Below are positions 26,331 through 35,179 of a stretch of DNA of 64,000 nt, piece by piece. The notes beneath the pieces are model-generated. The model had not been told where the DNA came from. It worked only from the letters and a program-made list of their open reading frames with translations, and ran no database searches. Both the position numbers and the translations under genes were made by a program. The stretch is from Thalassococcus arenae (lineage in GTDB: Bacteria > Pseudomonadota > Alphaproteobacteria > Rhodobacterales > Rhodobacteraceae). How positions within the stretch are numbered: the first letter of the stretch is position 1; the number at the start of each line of letters is the position of its first letter. Location of the stretch: contig NZ_JAHRWL010000003.1 in the NCBI RefSeq assembly GCF_019104745.1, forward strand, positions 144,973-208,972, read 5' to 3'.

Positions 26331-27134
26331 ATGGCGGACACCTGGACGGTGCACGCGGTGAAATACGCCGAACGCAACAGCCGCACGCGGGCCGACAGCT
26401 TCATCTTCGATGACCACCCGGCGGCGCCGCACGGCATGGATTACTTCGTCTGGCTGCTGGACGACGGCAGGCGGCGGATCGTGGTCGATACCGGCTATGA
26501 CACGGCCGAGGCCGCGCGGCGCGACCGGCCGATCCTGCGCGACCCGGTGCAGGCGCTCGGTGCCCTGGGCGTCGAGGCCGAGACGGTCGACACCGTCATC
26601 ATCACCCATCTGCATTACGACCATGCCGGCGGGCTGGACCGCTATCCCAACGCGACCTTCCACCTTCAGGCTGCCGAGATGGCCTTTGCCACCGGGCCCT
26701 GCATGTGCCACGACACGCTGCAGATGCCGTTCACGGTCGACCATGTCTGCCAGATGGTGCGCCATGTCTATTCCGGGCGCGTGGTGTTCCATGACGGGGC
26801 GGGCGAAGTCGCGCCGGGGGTGCGGGTGCATTGCGTGGGCGGACATTCACGCGGGCTGCAGGTCGTCGAGGTCATGACCGACCATGGTCCGCTTTGCTTG
26901 GCTTCGGACGCCACGCATTACTACGAGAATTTCCTGTCCGGCAAACCCTTCCCCATCGTCGTCGATACCGCCGAGATGCTGGCCGGTTTCGACACGCTGG
27001 TCCGCCTGGGCCGAGGTGCCGACCGCGTGATCCCCGGCCACGATCCGCTGGTGCGGGATCTGTTCCCGAGGCACGAACGGGTGGATTTCGCCTGGCGTCT
27101 GGACATGGGCCCGAAACGGCCCGTGACCGGCTGA
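26331..27134 (+). CDS. Metallo-beta-lactamase fold protein, AHL lactonase-like
   Basis: This 267-residue cytosolic protein carries the zinc motif H93-L-H-Y-D97-H98 (HxHxDH) and a downstream HSRGLQVVE segment. It also has Asp in SDATHYYENF and a last metal His in IPGHDP. The pattern is that of AttM/AiiA-type N-acyl homoserine lactonases. Homologues also include other lactonases and glyoxalase II-like enzymes, so the substrate is not sure. If it opens homoserine lactones, it could dampen quorum signals, which are common in Roseobacters. It starts 62 bases after the serine hydrolase and is transcribed with it or from its own promoter. Confidence 0.8.
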   Translation: MADTWTVHAVKYAERNSRTRADSFIFDDHPAAPHGMDYFVWLLDDGRRRIVVDTGYDTAEAARRDRPILRDPVQALGALGVEAETVDTVIITHLHYDHAGGLDRYPNATFHLQAAEMAFATGPCMCHDTLQMPFTVDHVCQMVRHVYSGRVVFHDGAGEVAPGVRVHCVGGHSRGLQVVEVMTDHGPLCLASDATHYYENFLSGKPFPIVVDTAEMLAGFDTLVRLGRGADRVIPGHDPLVRDLFPRHERVDFAWRLDMGPKRPVTG

Positions 27135-27137
27135 CCG

Positions 27138-27707
27138 TCAGCCCTCGGCCTGCCAGGCCTGTGCGGTCTGCGGTGCGATCCGCAGCAGATCGACCGCGCG
27201 GGCGGCGATCTGGCGGCAGATGGCCTGCGTGGTTTCGGGCCGCAGGTAAAAAGCCGGCACCGGCGGCAGCACCACGGCACCCATCTCGGTCACGGCGGTC
27301 ATGTTGCGCAGATGCGCCAGCGTCAGCGGCGCCTCGCGCGCCAGCAGGATCAGCTTGCGCCGTTCCTTGAGCTGCACGCCGGCGGCACGCGTCAACAGGT
27401 TGTCGTCCAGCCCGGACGCGATCGCCGCAAGCGACCGCATGGAACAGGGCGCGACGATCATGCCGGCCACGGGATGCGAACCGGACGCGATGGTGGCGCC
27501 CAGGTCGCGGATGTCATGCACCCTGTCGGCCAGTGCAGCCAGTTCGGCAAAGGCCCTTTCGCCGACTTCGTGGGCCAGCGTGCGTTCCGCCATGGGCGAC
27601 ACGGTCAGGTCGACGGCGATGCCCGTGTCATGCAACAGCCGTGCGGCTTCGACCGCCAGCGCCGCGCCCGACGCGCCAGAGACACCCAGGATCACGCGCG
27701 GTGTCAT
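27138..27707 (-). CDS. ubiX: Flavin prenyltransferase UbiX
   Basis: This 189-residue protein uses dimethylallyl phosphate and FMN to make prenylated FMN, the cofactor of UbiD. Family motifs are GVSGASGAALAVEAARLL near the N terminus and a phosphate-binding APCSMRSLAAIASG near residue 90. Its ATG overlaps the UbiD stop by 4 bases, so the two are translated together. Its stop lies 4 bases from the convergent lactonase gene. It supports ubiquinone synthesis. Confidence 0.9.
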   Translation of the reverse strand: MTPRVILGVSGASGAALAVEAARLLHDTGIAVDLTVSPMAERTLAHEVGERAFAELAALADRVHDIRDLGATIASGSHPVAGMIVAPCSMRSLAAIASGLDDNLLTRAAGVQLKERRKLILLAREAPLTLAHLRNMTAVTEMGAVVLPPVPAFYLRPETTQAICRQIAARAVDLLRIAPQTAQAWQAEG

Positions 27708-29200
27708 TCCGCCGCCTTCCGCCACGCCGCGTCCAGCAGGGCCGCGGCCCGTGCTTCGTGCGCCGGGTCCGGCGCCATGACCTGCCCCCAGGCGCGGTCG
27801 GTCTCGGCGCCGATCTTGGTGGTCGCGTCCAGCCCCAGTTTGCCCGACAACCCTTCGCGGGCCGAGGCGAAGTCGAGGTAGTCCATCGGCGTGTCCGACA
27901 ACTGCACCAGGTCGCGGCCCGGATCCATCCGGGTGGAAACCGCCCACATCACGTCGTCCCAGGATCGCACGTCGATGTCGTCATCCACCACGACGATCAT
28001 CTTGGTGTAGCTGAATTGCGGCAGCATCCCCCATAGCGCCATCATCACCCGCCGCGCCTGGCCCGGGTAACGCTTGTCGATCGACACGATCGCGACGCGG
28101 TAGGAACAGGCGGCGGGCGGCAGCCAGAGATCGCGGATTTCGGGGATCTGGCCCCGGATCAGCGGCAGCGACAGGCGGTTGAACACCTCGCCGATCACCG
28201 ACGGTTCGTCGGGTGGACGCCCGGTGGCGGTGGACAGGTACAGCGGGTCGCGGCGATGGGTGATCGCGCTGACACGCATCACCGGAAAGTTCTCGACCGC
28301 GTTATAGTATCCGGTGTGGTCGCCGAACGGGCCCTCGGGCGCGACCTCGCCCGGGTGGACCCAGCCTTCGACCACGATCTCGGCCCTTGCCGGCACCATC
28401 AGCGGGACGGTCCGCGCCGGCACCAGTTCGGCCCGGGTGCCGCGCAACACGCCGCTGAAAGACAGCTCCGACACCGTCTCGGGCAATGGCAGAGCGGCCG
28501 ACAGCAGCAGCGCCGGATCGGCACCAAGCGCCAGGGCGACCGGCATCGCCGCGGCCGCGCGCGCCCAGGTTCGGGCATGGGCCGCGCCGCCGCGATGCGC
28601 CAGCCAGCGCAGGATCAGCCGGTCGGCTCCCAGAACCTGCGCGCGGTAGACACCCAGGTTGTAGACATGCGCGGCGCCGGGATCGGTGCCATGCGCGCGG
28701 GTCATCACCACGGGCCAGGTGATCAGCGGACCGGCATCGCCGGGCCAGGGCGTCTGGACCGGCAGCGCGGTCAGGTCGGTCTCGGCCATGACCTCCTGCA
28801 CGGGGGCGCGGCGCAACACCTGCGGCCGGGTCGCCAGCGCCGCCTTGAGCATCGGCCAACGCGCCAGTGCATCCCGCAAACCGCCGACCGGCGCAGGCGT
28901 GCGCAGCGCGGCCAGGAAGGCGCCCAGGTCGTCGATCTCGTCCGGGCTTCGCCCAAGGCCCGCGGCGACCCGCGTCCGGGTTCCGAACAGGTTGGCGACG
29001 ACCGGCATTCCGGCGCGCCTGTCGCCCTGCCGCGCCGCGTCGAATCGCAGGGCCGGGCCGCCACGGCGCAGCGCGGCCATCTGCACGGCGGTCATCTCGT
29101 GCTTCAGATCCACGGGGTCGGAGAGGCGCAGCAGGTCGCCTTGGCTGTCCAGCCAGCCCAGGAAGGCGCGCAGATCGGGAAAGGCGGGCAGATGGCGCAT
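27704..29200 (-). CDS. ubiD: UbiD-family decarboxylase (4-hydroxy-3-polyprenylbenzoate decarboxylase)
   Basis: This 498-residue UbiD-type enzyme needs prenyl-FMN from UbiX to decarboxylate 4-hydroxy-3-polyprenylbenzoate in ubiquinone synthesis. The central region holds PEGPFGDHTGYYN, typical of UbiD, and WDDVMWAVSTRMDP near the C terminus. The ATG follows a GGAGG site. It is divergent from ubiT, with a perfect Dnr/Fnr box in the short space between. Other UbiD members act on aromatic acids, but the neighbours ubiX and ubiTUV strongly favour the quinone role. Confidence 0.9.
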   Translation of the reverse strand: MRHLPAFPDLRAFLGWLDSQGDLLRLSDPVDLKHEMTAVQMAALRRGGPALRFDAARQGDRRAGMPVVANLFGTRTRVAAGLGRSPDEIDDLGAFLAALRTPAPVGGLRDALARWPMLKAALATRPQVLRRAPVQEVMAETDLTALPVQTPWPGDAGPLITWPVVMTRAHGTDPGAAHVYNLGVYRAQVLGADRLILRWLAHRGGAAHARTWARAAAAMPVALALGADPALLLSAALPLPETVSELSFSGVLRGTRAELVPARTVPLMVPARAEIVVEGWVHPGEVAPEGPFGDHTGYYNAVENFPVMRVSAITHRRDPLYLSTATGRPPDEPSVIGEVFNRLSLPLIRGQIPEIRDLWLPPAACSYRVAIVSIDKRYPGQARRVMMALWGMLPQFSYTKMIVVVDDDIDVRSWDDVMWAVSTRMDPGRDLVQLSDTPMDYLDFASAREGLSGKLGLDATTKIGAETDRAWGQVMAPDPAHEARAAALLDAAWRKAAE

Positions 29201-29252
29201 GGCGGCCTCCGAAAGACACGACCCGCTCTATCAGCGCAAAAGCGCAATCCGT

Positions 29253-29266
29253 TTGACTATAGTCAA
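29253..29266. promoter_or_regulatory. Dnr/Fnr box between ubiD and ubiT
   Basis: TTGAC-TATA-GTCAA is a perfect palindrome (TTTGACTATAGTCAAA in full) lying 52 bases before both the ubiD start and the ubiT start. It probably lets an Fnr/Dnr-type regulator control both directions at low oxygen. Confidence 0.8.
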
Positions 29267-29317
29267 ATGCGGCAGCGCGGCAGCGGCGTATGCCTTCGGC
29301 AATTCAGCGAGAGCGCC

Positions 29318-29860
29318 ATGCCGACGTCCCTGCCAGAGTTTCCCCGCGCGGTTCAACGCCTGATACGACCCCTGCCCCTGTTGCCGCTGTCGCGGCTTCT
29401 GACCGGGCTCAGCCGCCGGGTGGCGCGACGCCATCCCGGGCTGTTCGCGCGGCTTGGGCCGCATGCGAAGGCACGCTTCCTGCTGGTGCTGACCGATCAA
29501 CTCTTCCGACTGTTGCTGGAGCCCCTGCCTCAAGCGCCGCGCATCACCGCGTTGCGTCCCGCCGCCACGCCTGCGCATGACGCCTGCATAACCGGTCCGA
29601 CGGCGGCGTTTCTCGGCATGATGCACGGCACGCTGGACGGCGATGCGCTGTTCTTCTCGCGCGACCTCGCGGTCGAGGGCGACACGGCCGCGGTGCTGGC
29701 CTTGCGCAACGCGCTGGACGATGCCGAACTGGACCTGTCCGAGGAAATCGGTCTGACCGGACGTCCGGGACAGCTCTTGCGTGCGGCCTTCGGCGCGGTC
29801 GAACGCGGCACCGGCCTGCCCCTGCGACGCCACGTCCCCAGCCAAGGACCCCTGTCATGA
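29318..29860 (+). CDS. ubiT: UbiT, SCP2-domain protein for oxygen-independent ubiquinone synthesis
   Basis: This 180-residue protein has a sterol carrier 2-like domain that binds polyprenyl lipids and is needed with UbiU and UbiV to make ubiquinone without oxygen. The stretch FFSRDLAVEGDTAAVLALRNALD, near residues 110-133, is typical for this family (YhbT). The ATG at 29318 fits the domain start; a nearby ATG at 29290 is out of frame. The stop overlaps ubiU by 4 bases. It is driven by the Dnr/Fnr-box promoter. Confidence 0.85.
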   Translation: MPTSLPEFPRAVQRLIRPLPLLPLSRLLTGLSRRVARRHPGLFARLGPHAKARFLLVLTDQLFRLLLEPLPQAPRITALRPAATPAHDACITGPTAAFLGMMHGTLDGDALFFSRDLAVEGDTAAVLALRNALDDAELDLSEEIGLTGRPGQLLRAAFGAVERGTGLPLRRHVPSQGPLS

Positions 29861-30837
29861 TGGAACTGGTCTGCCCCGCCGGCACGCCCGCCGCGCTGCG
29901 CACCGCCGTGACGGCCGGTGCGCAGGCGGTCTATTGCGGCTTTGCCGACGAAACCAACGCCCGCAACTTTCCGGGGCTGAATTTCAGCCGCGCCGAACTG
30001 GACGAGGCGATCGACTTTGCCCATACTCGCGGTGCCAAGGTGCTGGTGGCGATCAACACCTTTCCCCGCGCCGGTGCCGAAACGCTGTGGCACCAGGCGG
30101 TCGCCGATGCCGATACGCTGGGTGCGGATGCGGTGATCCTGGCCGATCTTGGCCTGATCGCCTACGCCGCCGACCGCCATCCCGACCTGCGCCGCCACCT
30201 GTCCGTGCAGGCCGCCGCCGCCAACCCCGATGCGGTCAACTTTTATGCCGACACGTTCGGCATCCGCCGCGTGGTTCTGCCGCGGGTCCTGACGGTCGAC
30301 GAGATCCGCGCGATCAATTCCGAGATCGACATCGAGACCGAGGTTTTCGTGTTCGGCGGGCTGTGCGTCATGGCCGAAGGGCGTTGTTCGCTGTCGTCCT
30401 ACGCCACCGGCCTGTCGCCCAACATGAATGGCGTCTGTTCGCCCGCCAGTCACGTGGCCTATGCCGAGGAAGGCCCGGAACTGGTCGCCCGGCTGGGCGG
30501 TTTCACCATTCATCGCACCCCCAGAGACCGGTCTGCGCCCTACCCGACCTTGTGCAAGGGCTGTTTCACGTCGGGGCCGCAGACCGGTCATGTATTCGAA
30601 GACCCGGTTAGCCTGGATGCGACCGACCTGATCCCGGCGCTGGCCAAGGCGGGCGTCACCGCTCTCAAGATCGAGGGCCGCCAGCGCAGCCGGGCCTATG
30701 TGGAAAAGGTCGTGCGCGCCTTCCGAACAGCGGTCGAGGCCGAAGCGCGTGGCGATGCCCCGCCCAAGGCGGCGCTGGCCGCGCTGGCCGAAGGGCAGGC
30801 CGCCACGACCGGCGCATATGCCAAGATCTGGAGATGA
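29857..30837 (+). CDS. ubiU: UbiU, U32-family 4Fe-4S hydroxylase subunit
   Basis: This 326-residue protein of the peptidase U32 family forms with UbiV an O2-independent hydroxylase that uses prephenate as the oxygen donor in ubiquinone ring hydroxylation. Cys residues C170, C177, C194 and C233 match in spacing the four iron-sulfur ligands of E. coli UbiU (C169, C176, C193, C232). The N-terminal LVCPAGTPAALRTAVTAGA motif is typical. It overlaps both neighbours by 4 bases (ubiT and ubiV). Confidence 0.9.
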   Translation: MMELVCPAGTPAALRTAVTAGAQAVYCGFADETNARNFPGLNFSRAELDEAIDFAHTRGAKVLVAINTFPRAGAETLWHQAVADADTLGADAVILADLGLIAYAADRHPDLRRHLSVQAAAANPDAVNFYADTFGIRRVVLPRVLTVDEIRAINSEIDIETEVFVFGGLCVMAEGRCSLSSYATGLSPNMNGVCSPASHVAYAEEGPELVARLGGFTIHRTPRDRSAPYPTLCKGCFTSGPQTGHVFEDPVSLDATDLIPALAKAGVTALKIEGRQRSRAYVEKVVRAFRTAVEAEARGDAPPKAALAALAEGQAATTGAYAKIWR

Positions 30838-31739
30838 CCGGCATGGATCTGACCGTCGGGGCCAACCCGTATTTCTGGGATACCGATCGCGTCTGCGCCT
30901 TCTACGGCGATCTGGCCGCCGCGCCGGTGGCGCGCGTGGTCGTGGGCGAACAGGTCTGTTCCAAACGCCTGCCGCTCTGGCAGGACGCCCTGCCCGACGC
31001 GATCGAGGCGCTGACCGCGGCGGGCAAGACCGTGGCCCTGACCTCGCTGGCGCTGATCACGCTGAAGCGCGAACGCAAGATGACGGCGCAGCTTTTCGAA
31101 ACCGGGTTGGTGGTCGAGATCAACGACCTGTCCGCGCTGCGCCACCTGCCCGAGGGCCGGGAATTCTGGGTCGGGCCGCTGGTGAATGTCTACAACGAAG
31201 GCACCTTGCGCTGGCTGGCCCTGCAAGGCGCTACACGCATTTGCCTGCCGCCGGAACTGCCGCTGTCATCGGTCGCGCGGCTGGCGGAAGCCGGGCGCGA
31301 GTTGGGGGTCGCCATCGAGGTCTGGGGGTTCGGCCGCCTGCCGCTGGCCATAGCGGGGCGCTGCTATCACGCGCGGCTACACGACCGGCCCAAGGACAAT
31401 TGCCAATTCGTCTGTGGCGATGATCCGGACGGGCGCGATGTCGATACGCTGGACGGCCAGCGCTTTCTGACGGTGAACGGCGTGCAGACATTGTCGCAAG
31501 CCAGCGCCAGCGCGGCCTACCAGGTCGAGGCGTTGCAGGAGGCCGGCGTCGCGGCGCTGCGCCTGTCGCCGCAATCGACGGAATTCGTCGCGATCTGCGG
31601 CGATTACGCGGCGCGCCTGTCGGGCTCGATGACGGCCGACGCGCTGGCCGAAAGCCTGGCCGCCAAAGTGCCCGGCGGGCAGCTGGCGGACGGGTTCCTG
31701 ACCGGACCCAGCGGCGCCCACTGGTCGCGGGCGGGCTGA
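30834..31739 (+). CDS. ubiV: UbiV, U32-family 4Fe-4S partner of UbiU
   Basis: This 301-residue partner of UbiU has C42, C177, C190 and C194. The last three have the same spacing as C180, C193 and C197 of E. coli UbiV, so the 4Fe-4S site is intact. The ATG at 30834 overlaps the ubiU stop; an ATG at 30843 is also possible. Its stop is 2 bases from the convergent DUF2478 gene. The operon ubiTUV thus makes quinone when oxygen is absent, as a denitrifier needs. Confidence 0.9.
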   Translation: MTGMDLTVGANPYFWDTDRVCAFYGDLAAAPVARVVVGEQVCSKRLPLWQDALPDAIEALTAAGKTVALTSLALITLKRERKMTAQLFETGLVVEINDLSALRHLPEGREFWVGPLVNVYNEGTLRWLALQGATRICLPPELPLSSVARLAEAGRELGVAIEVWGFGRLPLAIAGRCYHARLHDRPKDNCQFVCGDDPDGRDVDTLDGQRFLTVNGVQTLSQASASAAYQVEALQEAGVAALRLSPQSTEFVAICGDYAARLSGSMTADALAESLAAKVPGGQLADGFLTGPSGAHWSRAG

Positions 31740-31741
31740 GC

Positions 31742-32263
31742 TCAGGCGACGTCCTGCGCGGTGGCGCGGCTGCGTGCCAGCCAGTCGGCAAGCGCGTCCA
31801 GATCGGCGGGCACCTGTTCGGCCAGCCCCCCGGCAAAGGCCTGGAACGCCGCGGCGTTCAGACCGTTCAACCCCACCACCACGGGCACATCCAGCGCGTG
31901 GGCCTCGGCGATCAGGTCGCGAAAGCCCTTGCCCTCGGCCTCGTGCTTGCCGAACTTGTTGACGATCAGCACGGCGCTGTCGCCGCTCAGGCGGCGTTCG
32001 ACCTCGAGCACGGCACTTTCCAGCGCCGCGGGGTTCAGCGCACAGCCCGTCGCCTCGGGGCCGAGATCCTGGCTGATGCGGATCACCGGGCCATCCGGCA
32101 GCACGCGGACATCCATGTCGCAGCGATGCGATTTCGGACGCGGCGTGTTGGTCTGCACGATCCCGGTCACCGCGACGCCATCGGCAAGGCAGCGTTCGGC
32201 AAAGGCGGCAAGCAACTTGTCGACCGCTCCGCGGTCCTCGCTGCTGACATAGGCAAATCCCAT
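31742..32263 (-). CDS. DUF2478 protein, P-loop-like fold
   Basis: This 173-residue soluble protein of the DUF2478 family is sometimes linked to molybdenum or nucleotide-triphosphatase-like folds. Typical stretches are GIVQTNTPRPKSH, CDMDVRVLPDGPVIRISQDLG and the VLIVNKFGKHEAEGKGFRDLI segment. The start at 32263 shares a base with the moeA stop (TGATG), with AGGAGG just upstream. Coupling with moeA supports a role in molybdenum cofactor metabolism, but its function is unknown. Confidence 0.75.
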   Translation of the reverse strand: MGFAYVSSEDRGAVDKLLAAFAERCLADGVAVTGIVQTNTPRPKSHRCDMDVRVLPDGPVIRISQDLGPEATGCALNPAALESAVLEVERRLSGDSAVLIVNKFGKHEAEGKGFRDLIAEAHALDVPVVVGLNGLNAAAFQAFAGGLAEQVPADLDALADWLARSRATAQDVA

Positions 32264-33546
32264 CACATCCTCCTTGGTCCCGCGGCGCCGATCGGCAGGA
32301 ATTCCAGCAGATCGCCACGATGCAGGATATCCGCATCCGCCGGGATCAGAACAAGACCATCGGCAGAAAGCAATTGCGACATTCGGGCACTTTCGGTTCG
32401 GGGCTGACAGTGAACGATTTCCATCCCATCGCTGTCATAACCCTCGATCCGGGCGGGGCGGTATTCGCAACGCCCGGGTTTGTGGGTGATGCCCTGGGCG
32501 GCGCGGACATGGCGTCGCGCGGTCGACGCGCCGCGTTCGCCTGCCAGACGGGCCAGAACCGACCGGCCGAACAGGTGCCAGGTGACATAGGCCGACATCG
32601 GGTTGCCCGGCAAACCGAGAACCGGCGTGCCGTCAAGCATCGCCAGAGTGATCGGCTTGCCCGGCTTGATCGCGACGCCGGAAAACACGGTTCTCGCGGC
32701 CAGGGCGGCCAGCGCCGGCCTGACATGGTCGCGCTCGCCGACCGATACGCCACCGGACGTCACCACCAGATCGGTCTTGGCCGCTGCTTCGGAAATCGCC
32801 TGGATCAGCGCCTGTCGGCAATCGTCGACATGCCGGACGACCGCGACCCGTCCTCCGGCTTCGGTGATGGCGGCGGCGAGCATGGGCGCGTTGACATCCC
32901 AGATCGCGCCGCTGCCCAGGGTCTCGCCCGCCGGGCGCACCTCGTCGCCGGTCAGCAGCAAGGCGACATCCGGCGCGCGGCGCACCGCGACCCGACCGGC
33001 ACCGGCCGCGGCGCAGACGCCGATGGCGCGTGCGTCCAGCCGGGTGCCCGCCGAAAGCAGGATCGTTCCGCATTTCCGATCTTCGCCGCGACGGCGGATG
33101 TTCTGGCCCGGCCGGACCTGGCCGTCGATGTCGATCCGGTCTCCGATGCGACGCACCTGTTCCTGCATCACCACCGTGTCGGCGCCCGCCGGAACCGGCG
33201 CGCCGGTATTGATGCGCATCGCGGAACCAGGGGTCAGGCGACCGACGGGCGCTCCGGCGCAGGCTTCGCCCAACACGGGCAATCCGGCACCGTTGGGCAG
33301 ATCGCCCGCCCGCAGCGCATAGCCATCCATGCCCGAATTGTCGAAGCGTGGCAGATCGGTCGCGGCAGCGACGTCACGGGCCAATACGCGCCCCAAGGCG
33401 GCCCCGAGCGGGATCGTTTCGATCTGGATCAGCGGCGCGACCGCCGCGCGCAGCCGGTCGGTCGCTTCGGATACCGACAACAACGGCTGCGCGTGATCCG
33501 CCTCGCAGCCGCAGGCCGCCGTTTCGATCCGATCCAACAAGACCAT
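32263..33546 (-). CDS. moeA: Molybdopterin molybdenumtransferase MoeA
   Basis: This 427-residue protein inserts molybdate into molybdopterin-AMP, completing molybdenum cofactor. It shows the MoeA pattern DLPRFDNSGMDGYALRAGDLP near residue 60, and the MoCF domain in SGGVSVGERDH and GLPGNPMSAYVTW. Moco would serve nitrate reductase or other molybdoenzymes not in this window. It lies 80 bases downstream of the Dnr box at 33626-33639. It forms a unit with DUF2478. Confidence 0.9.
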   Translation of the reverse strand: MVLLDRIETAACGCEADHAQPLLSVSEATDRLRAAVAPLIQIETIPLGAALGRVLARDVAAATDLPRFDNSGMDGYALRAGDLPNGAGLPVLGEACAGAPVGRLTPGSAMRINTGAPVPAGADTVVMQEQVRRIGDRIDIDGQVRPGQNIRRRGEDRKCGTILLSAGTRLDARAIGVCAAAGAGRVAVRRAPDVALLLTGDEVRPAGETLGSGAIWDVNAPMLAAAITEAGGRVAVVRHVDDCRQALIQAISEAAAKTDLVVTSGGVSVGERDHVRPALAALAARTVFSGVAIKPGKPITLAMLDGTPVLGLPGNPMSAYVTWHLFGRSVLARLAGERGASTARRHVRAAQGITHKPGRCEYRPARIEGYDSDGMEIVHCQPRTESARMSQLLSADGLVLIPADADILHRGDLLEFLPIGAAGPRRM

Positions 33547-33625
33547 CGCGGACTCCTGGTTTCGCGGGTCGATCGCCGCATGGCGCCCCGCCCCGACTTA
33601 CTGCCCCTTTTGGACCGGGAAGCGC

Positions 33626-33639
33626 TTGATTTGGGTCAA
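33626..33639. promoter_or_regulatory. Dnr/Fnr box between moeA and dnr-like gene
   Basis: TTGAT-TTGG-GTCAA fits the Fnr/Dnr consensus with one change in the left arm. It lies 80 bases before moeA and 157 before the regulator gene, so it may serve either promoter or both. Confidence 0.7.
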
Positions 33640-33795
33640 GAAACGGGGGATTTTGCCGAGAATCGTGCCGCGCGGACGCATTCCGCGATTGTCCTGGGGA
33701 AGGCCCGGCTTACCTGTCGATCGACGTGACCCAATCCAACGGTCCGTCGCGGACGATGGACCGAAGCGCGCAGCGGCGCCGAAGGGGAACCGACC

Positions 33796-34500
33796 ATGTA
33801 TCTGGGCTTGCCCGAAAGCGAGTTCGACGGCTTGCGCACCCTTCCGCCCCTTTCGGGGCTGCAGGATGGCAATTTCGAACGCCTGTTCGCGGATGCGACA
33901 TTGCAAAGCTGCACGGCGCAGATCGTTCTTCTGACCGAGGGCGCGCCGCCGGACCACCTGTTCATCCTGGTCTCGGGCGCGGTCGAACTGTTCGCGCAAT
34001 GGCAGGACCGCGAAACCACGATGGAGGTGCTGCGTTCGCCCGCCTGTTTCTTTCTTGCCGAAACCGTGTCCGGCGCGGATTGCCTGATGTCGGCCCGCAC
34101 GCTGGAACCGACCCGCATGATCCTCGTCCCTGTCGAAGCGGTGCACGCGATCCTCGCCGAAGATGCCGGCTTTGTCCGTGCAGTCGCCGCGGAACTGGCC
34201 GACCGGGTGCAGTTGTCGGTGCGGGCGACGAAGAACCTCAAGATGCGGACATCTCTGGAACGCTTGGCGAATTTCATCCTCAGCCTGCAGGACATGGCCG
34301 ATGGACGCACATGGATCGAACTGCCGACGGAAAAGCGCAAGCTGGCCTCGCAACTCGGAATGACGCCGGAAAACCTGAGCCGCGCCCTCAAGGGCCTCCA
34401 GGCCTATGGCGTCAAGGTCGACGGCGGGCGCGTTTCGGTATCGAACCGCGATGAATTGGCGAAATTCGCGAAACCGCATCCCTTGATCGACCGGCGGTGA
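33796..34500 (+). CDS. Crp/Fnr family regulator 1 (Dnr/NnrR-like)
   Basis: This 234-residue regulator has an N-terminal cyclic-nucleotide-type sensor domain (about 20-140) and a C-terminal HTH (KRKLASQLGMTPENLSRALKGLQ). The recognition helix keeps Glu, Ser and Arg (E-N-L-S-R), the pattern that reads TTGA half sites. It lacks the N-terminal Cys cluster of Fnr, so it is closer to Dnr or NnrR, NO-responding regulators of nir and nor genes. The start follows an AAGGGGA site. Nearby targets are nnrU, hemA, nor and nir units with matching boxes. Confidence 0.85.
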   Translation: MYLGLPESEFDGLRTLPPLSGLQDGNFERLFADATLQSCTAQIVLLTEGAPPDHLFILVSGAVELFAQWQDRETTMEVLRSPACFFLAETVSGADCLMSARTLEPTRMILVPVEAVHAILAEDAGFVRAVAAELADRVQLSVRATKNLKMRTSLERLANFILSLQDMADGRTWIELPTEKRKLASQLGMTPENLSRALKGLQAYGVKVDGGRVSVSNRDELAKFAKPHPLIDRR

Positions 34501-34505
34501 CGACG

Positions 34506-35177
34506 ATGACCGCCTGGGGCGAATTCACGGCCGCATTCTTGGTCTTTTTCCTCAGCCATGCGTTGCCTGTCCGCCCGCCCTTGCGGCCGCGGCTCGAGAC
34601 CGTGCTGGGGCGGCGCGGCTTCACCATCGCCTATTCGGCGCTGTCGCTTGCGGTGCTGGCCTGGCTGATCGGCGCGGCCGGACGCGCGCCCTTCGTGCCG
34701 CTTTGGAACTGGGCGCCGTGGCAGGCGCATGTGCCGCTGGTCGTCATGGCACTGGTTTGCGTGATCGTCGCCCTGGCAATCGGACGGCCCAACCCGTTTT
34801 CCTTCGGCGGCTCGAACAATGCCGCGTTCGATCCGCAACGCGCCGGGCTCGTGCGGCTGAGCCGCCATCCGCTGCTGCTGGCGCTGGCGCTGTGGTCGCT
34901 GGCGCATCTGGTGCCCAACGGCGATCTGGCGCATGTCATTCTGTTCGGCTGCTTCGCGGGGTTCGCGGTGCTGGGCATGCGGATCATCGATCGTCGCAAG
35001 CAGCGGGTCATGGGCGCGGAATGGCAGCGGATGCGCACCGCGCTGGCTGCGGGCCCGTTGCCGCCGCGCCCGCACAATTTGCCCGGCACGCTGCTGCGCA
35101 CCGGGCTGGGGGGTCTGCTCTATCTGCTTCTGCTCGGACTGCACCCGGTTCTTTTCGGGGTCAGTCCGCTGCCCTGA
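34506..35177 (+). CDS. nnrU: NnrU family membrane protein
   Basis: This 223-residue integral membrane protein has about six hydrophobic segments and belongs to the NnrU family (isoprenylcysteine methyltransferase-like fold), common near nitrite and NO reductase genes. The ATG at 34506 is used; a GTG at 34497 overlapping the regulator stop is a rival start. Its reaction is not known. It is probably in one unit with the Crp/Fnr regulator and ends 2 bases before the convergent hemA stop. Confidence 0.8.
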   Translation: MTAWGEFTAAFLVFFLSHALPVRPPLRPRLETVLGRRGFTIAYSALSLAVLAWLIGAAGRAPFVPLWNWAPWQAHVPLVVMALVCVIVALAIGRPNPFSFGGSNNAAFDPQRAGLVRLSRHPLLLALALWSLAHLVPNGDLAHVILFGCFAGFAVLGMRIIDRRKQRVMGAEWQRMRTALAAGPLPPRPHNLPGTLLRTGLGGLLYLLLLGLHPVLFGVSPLP

Positions 35178-35179
35178 TC

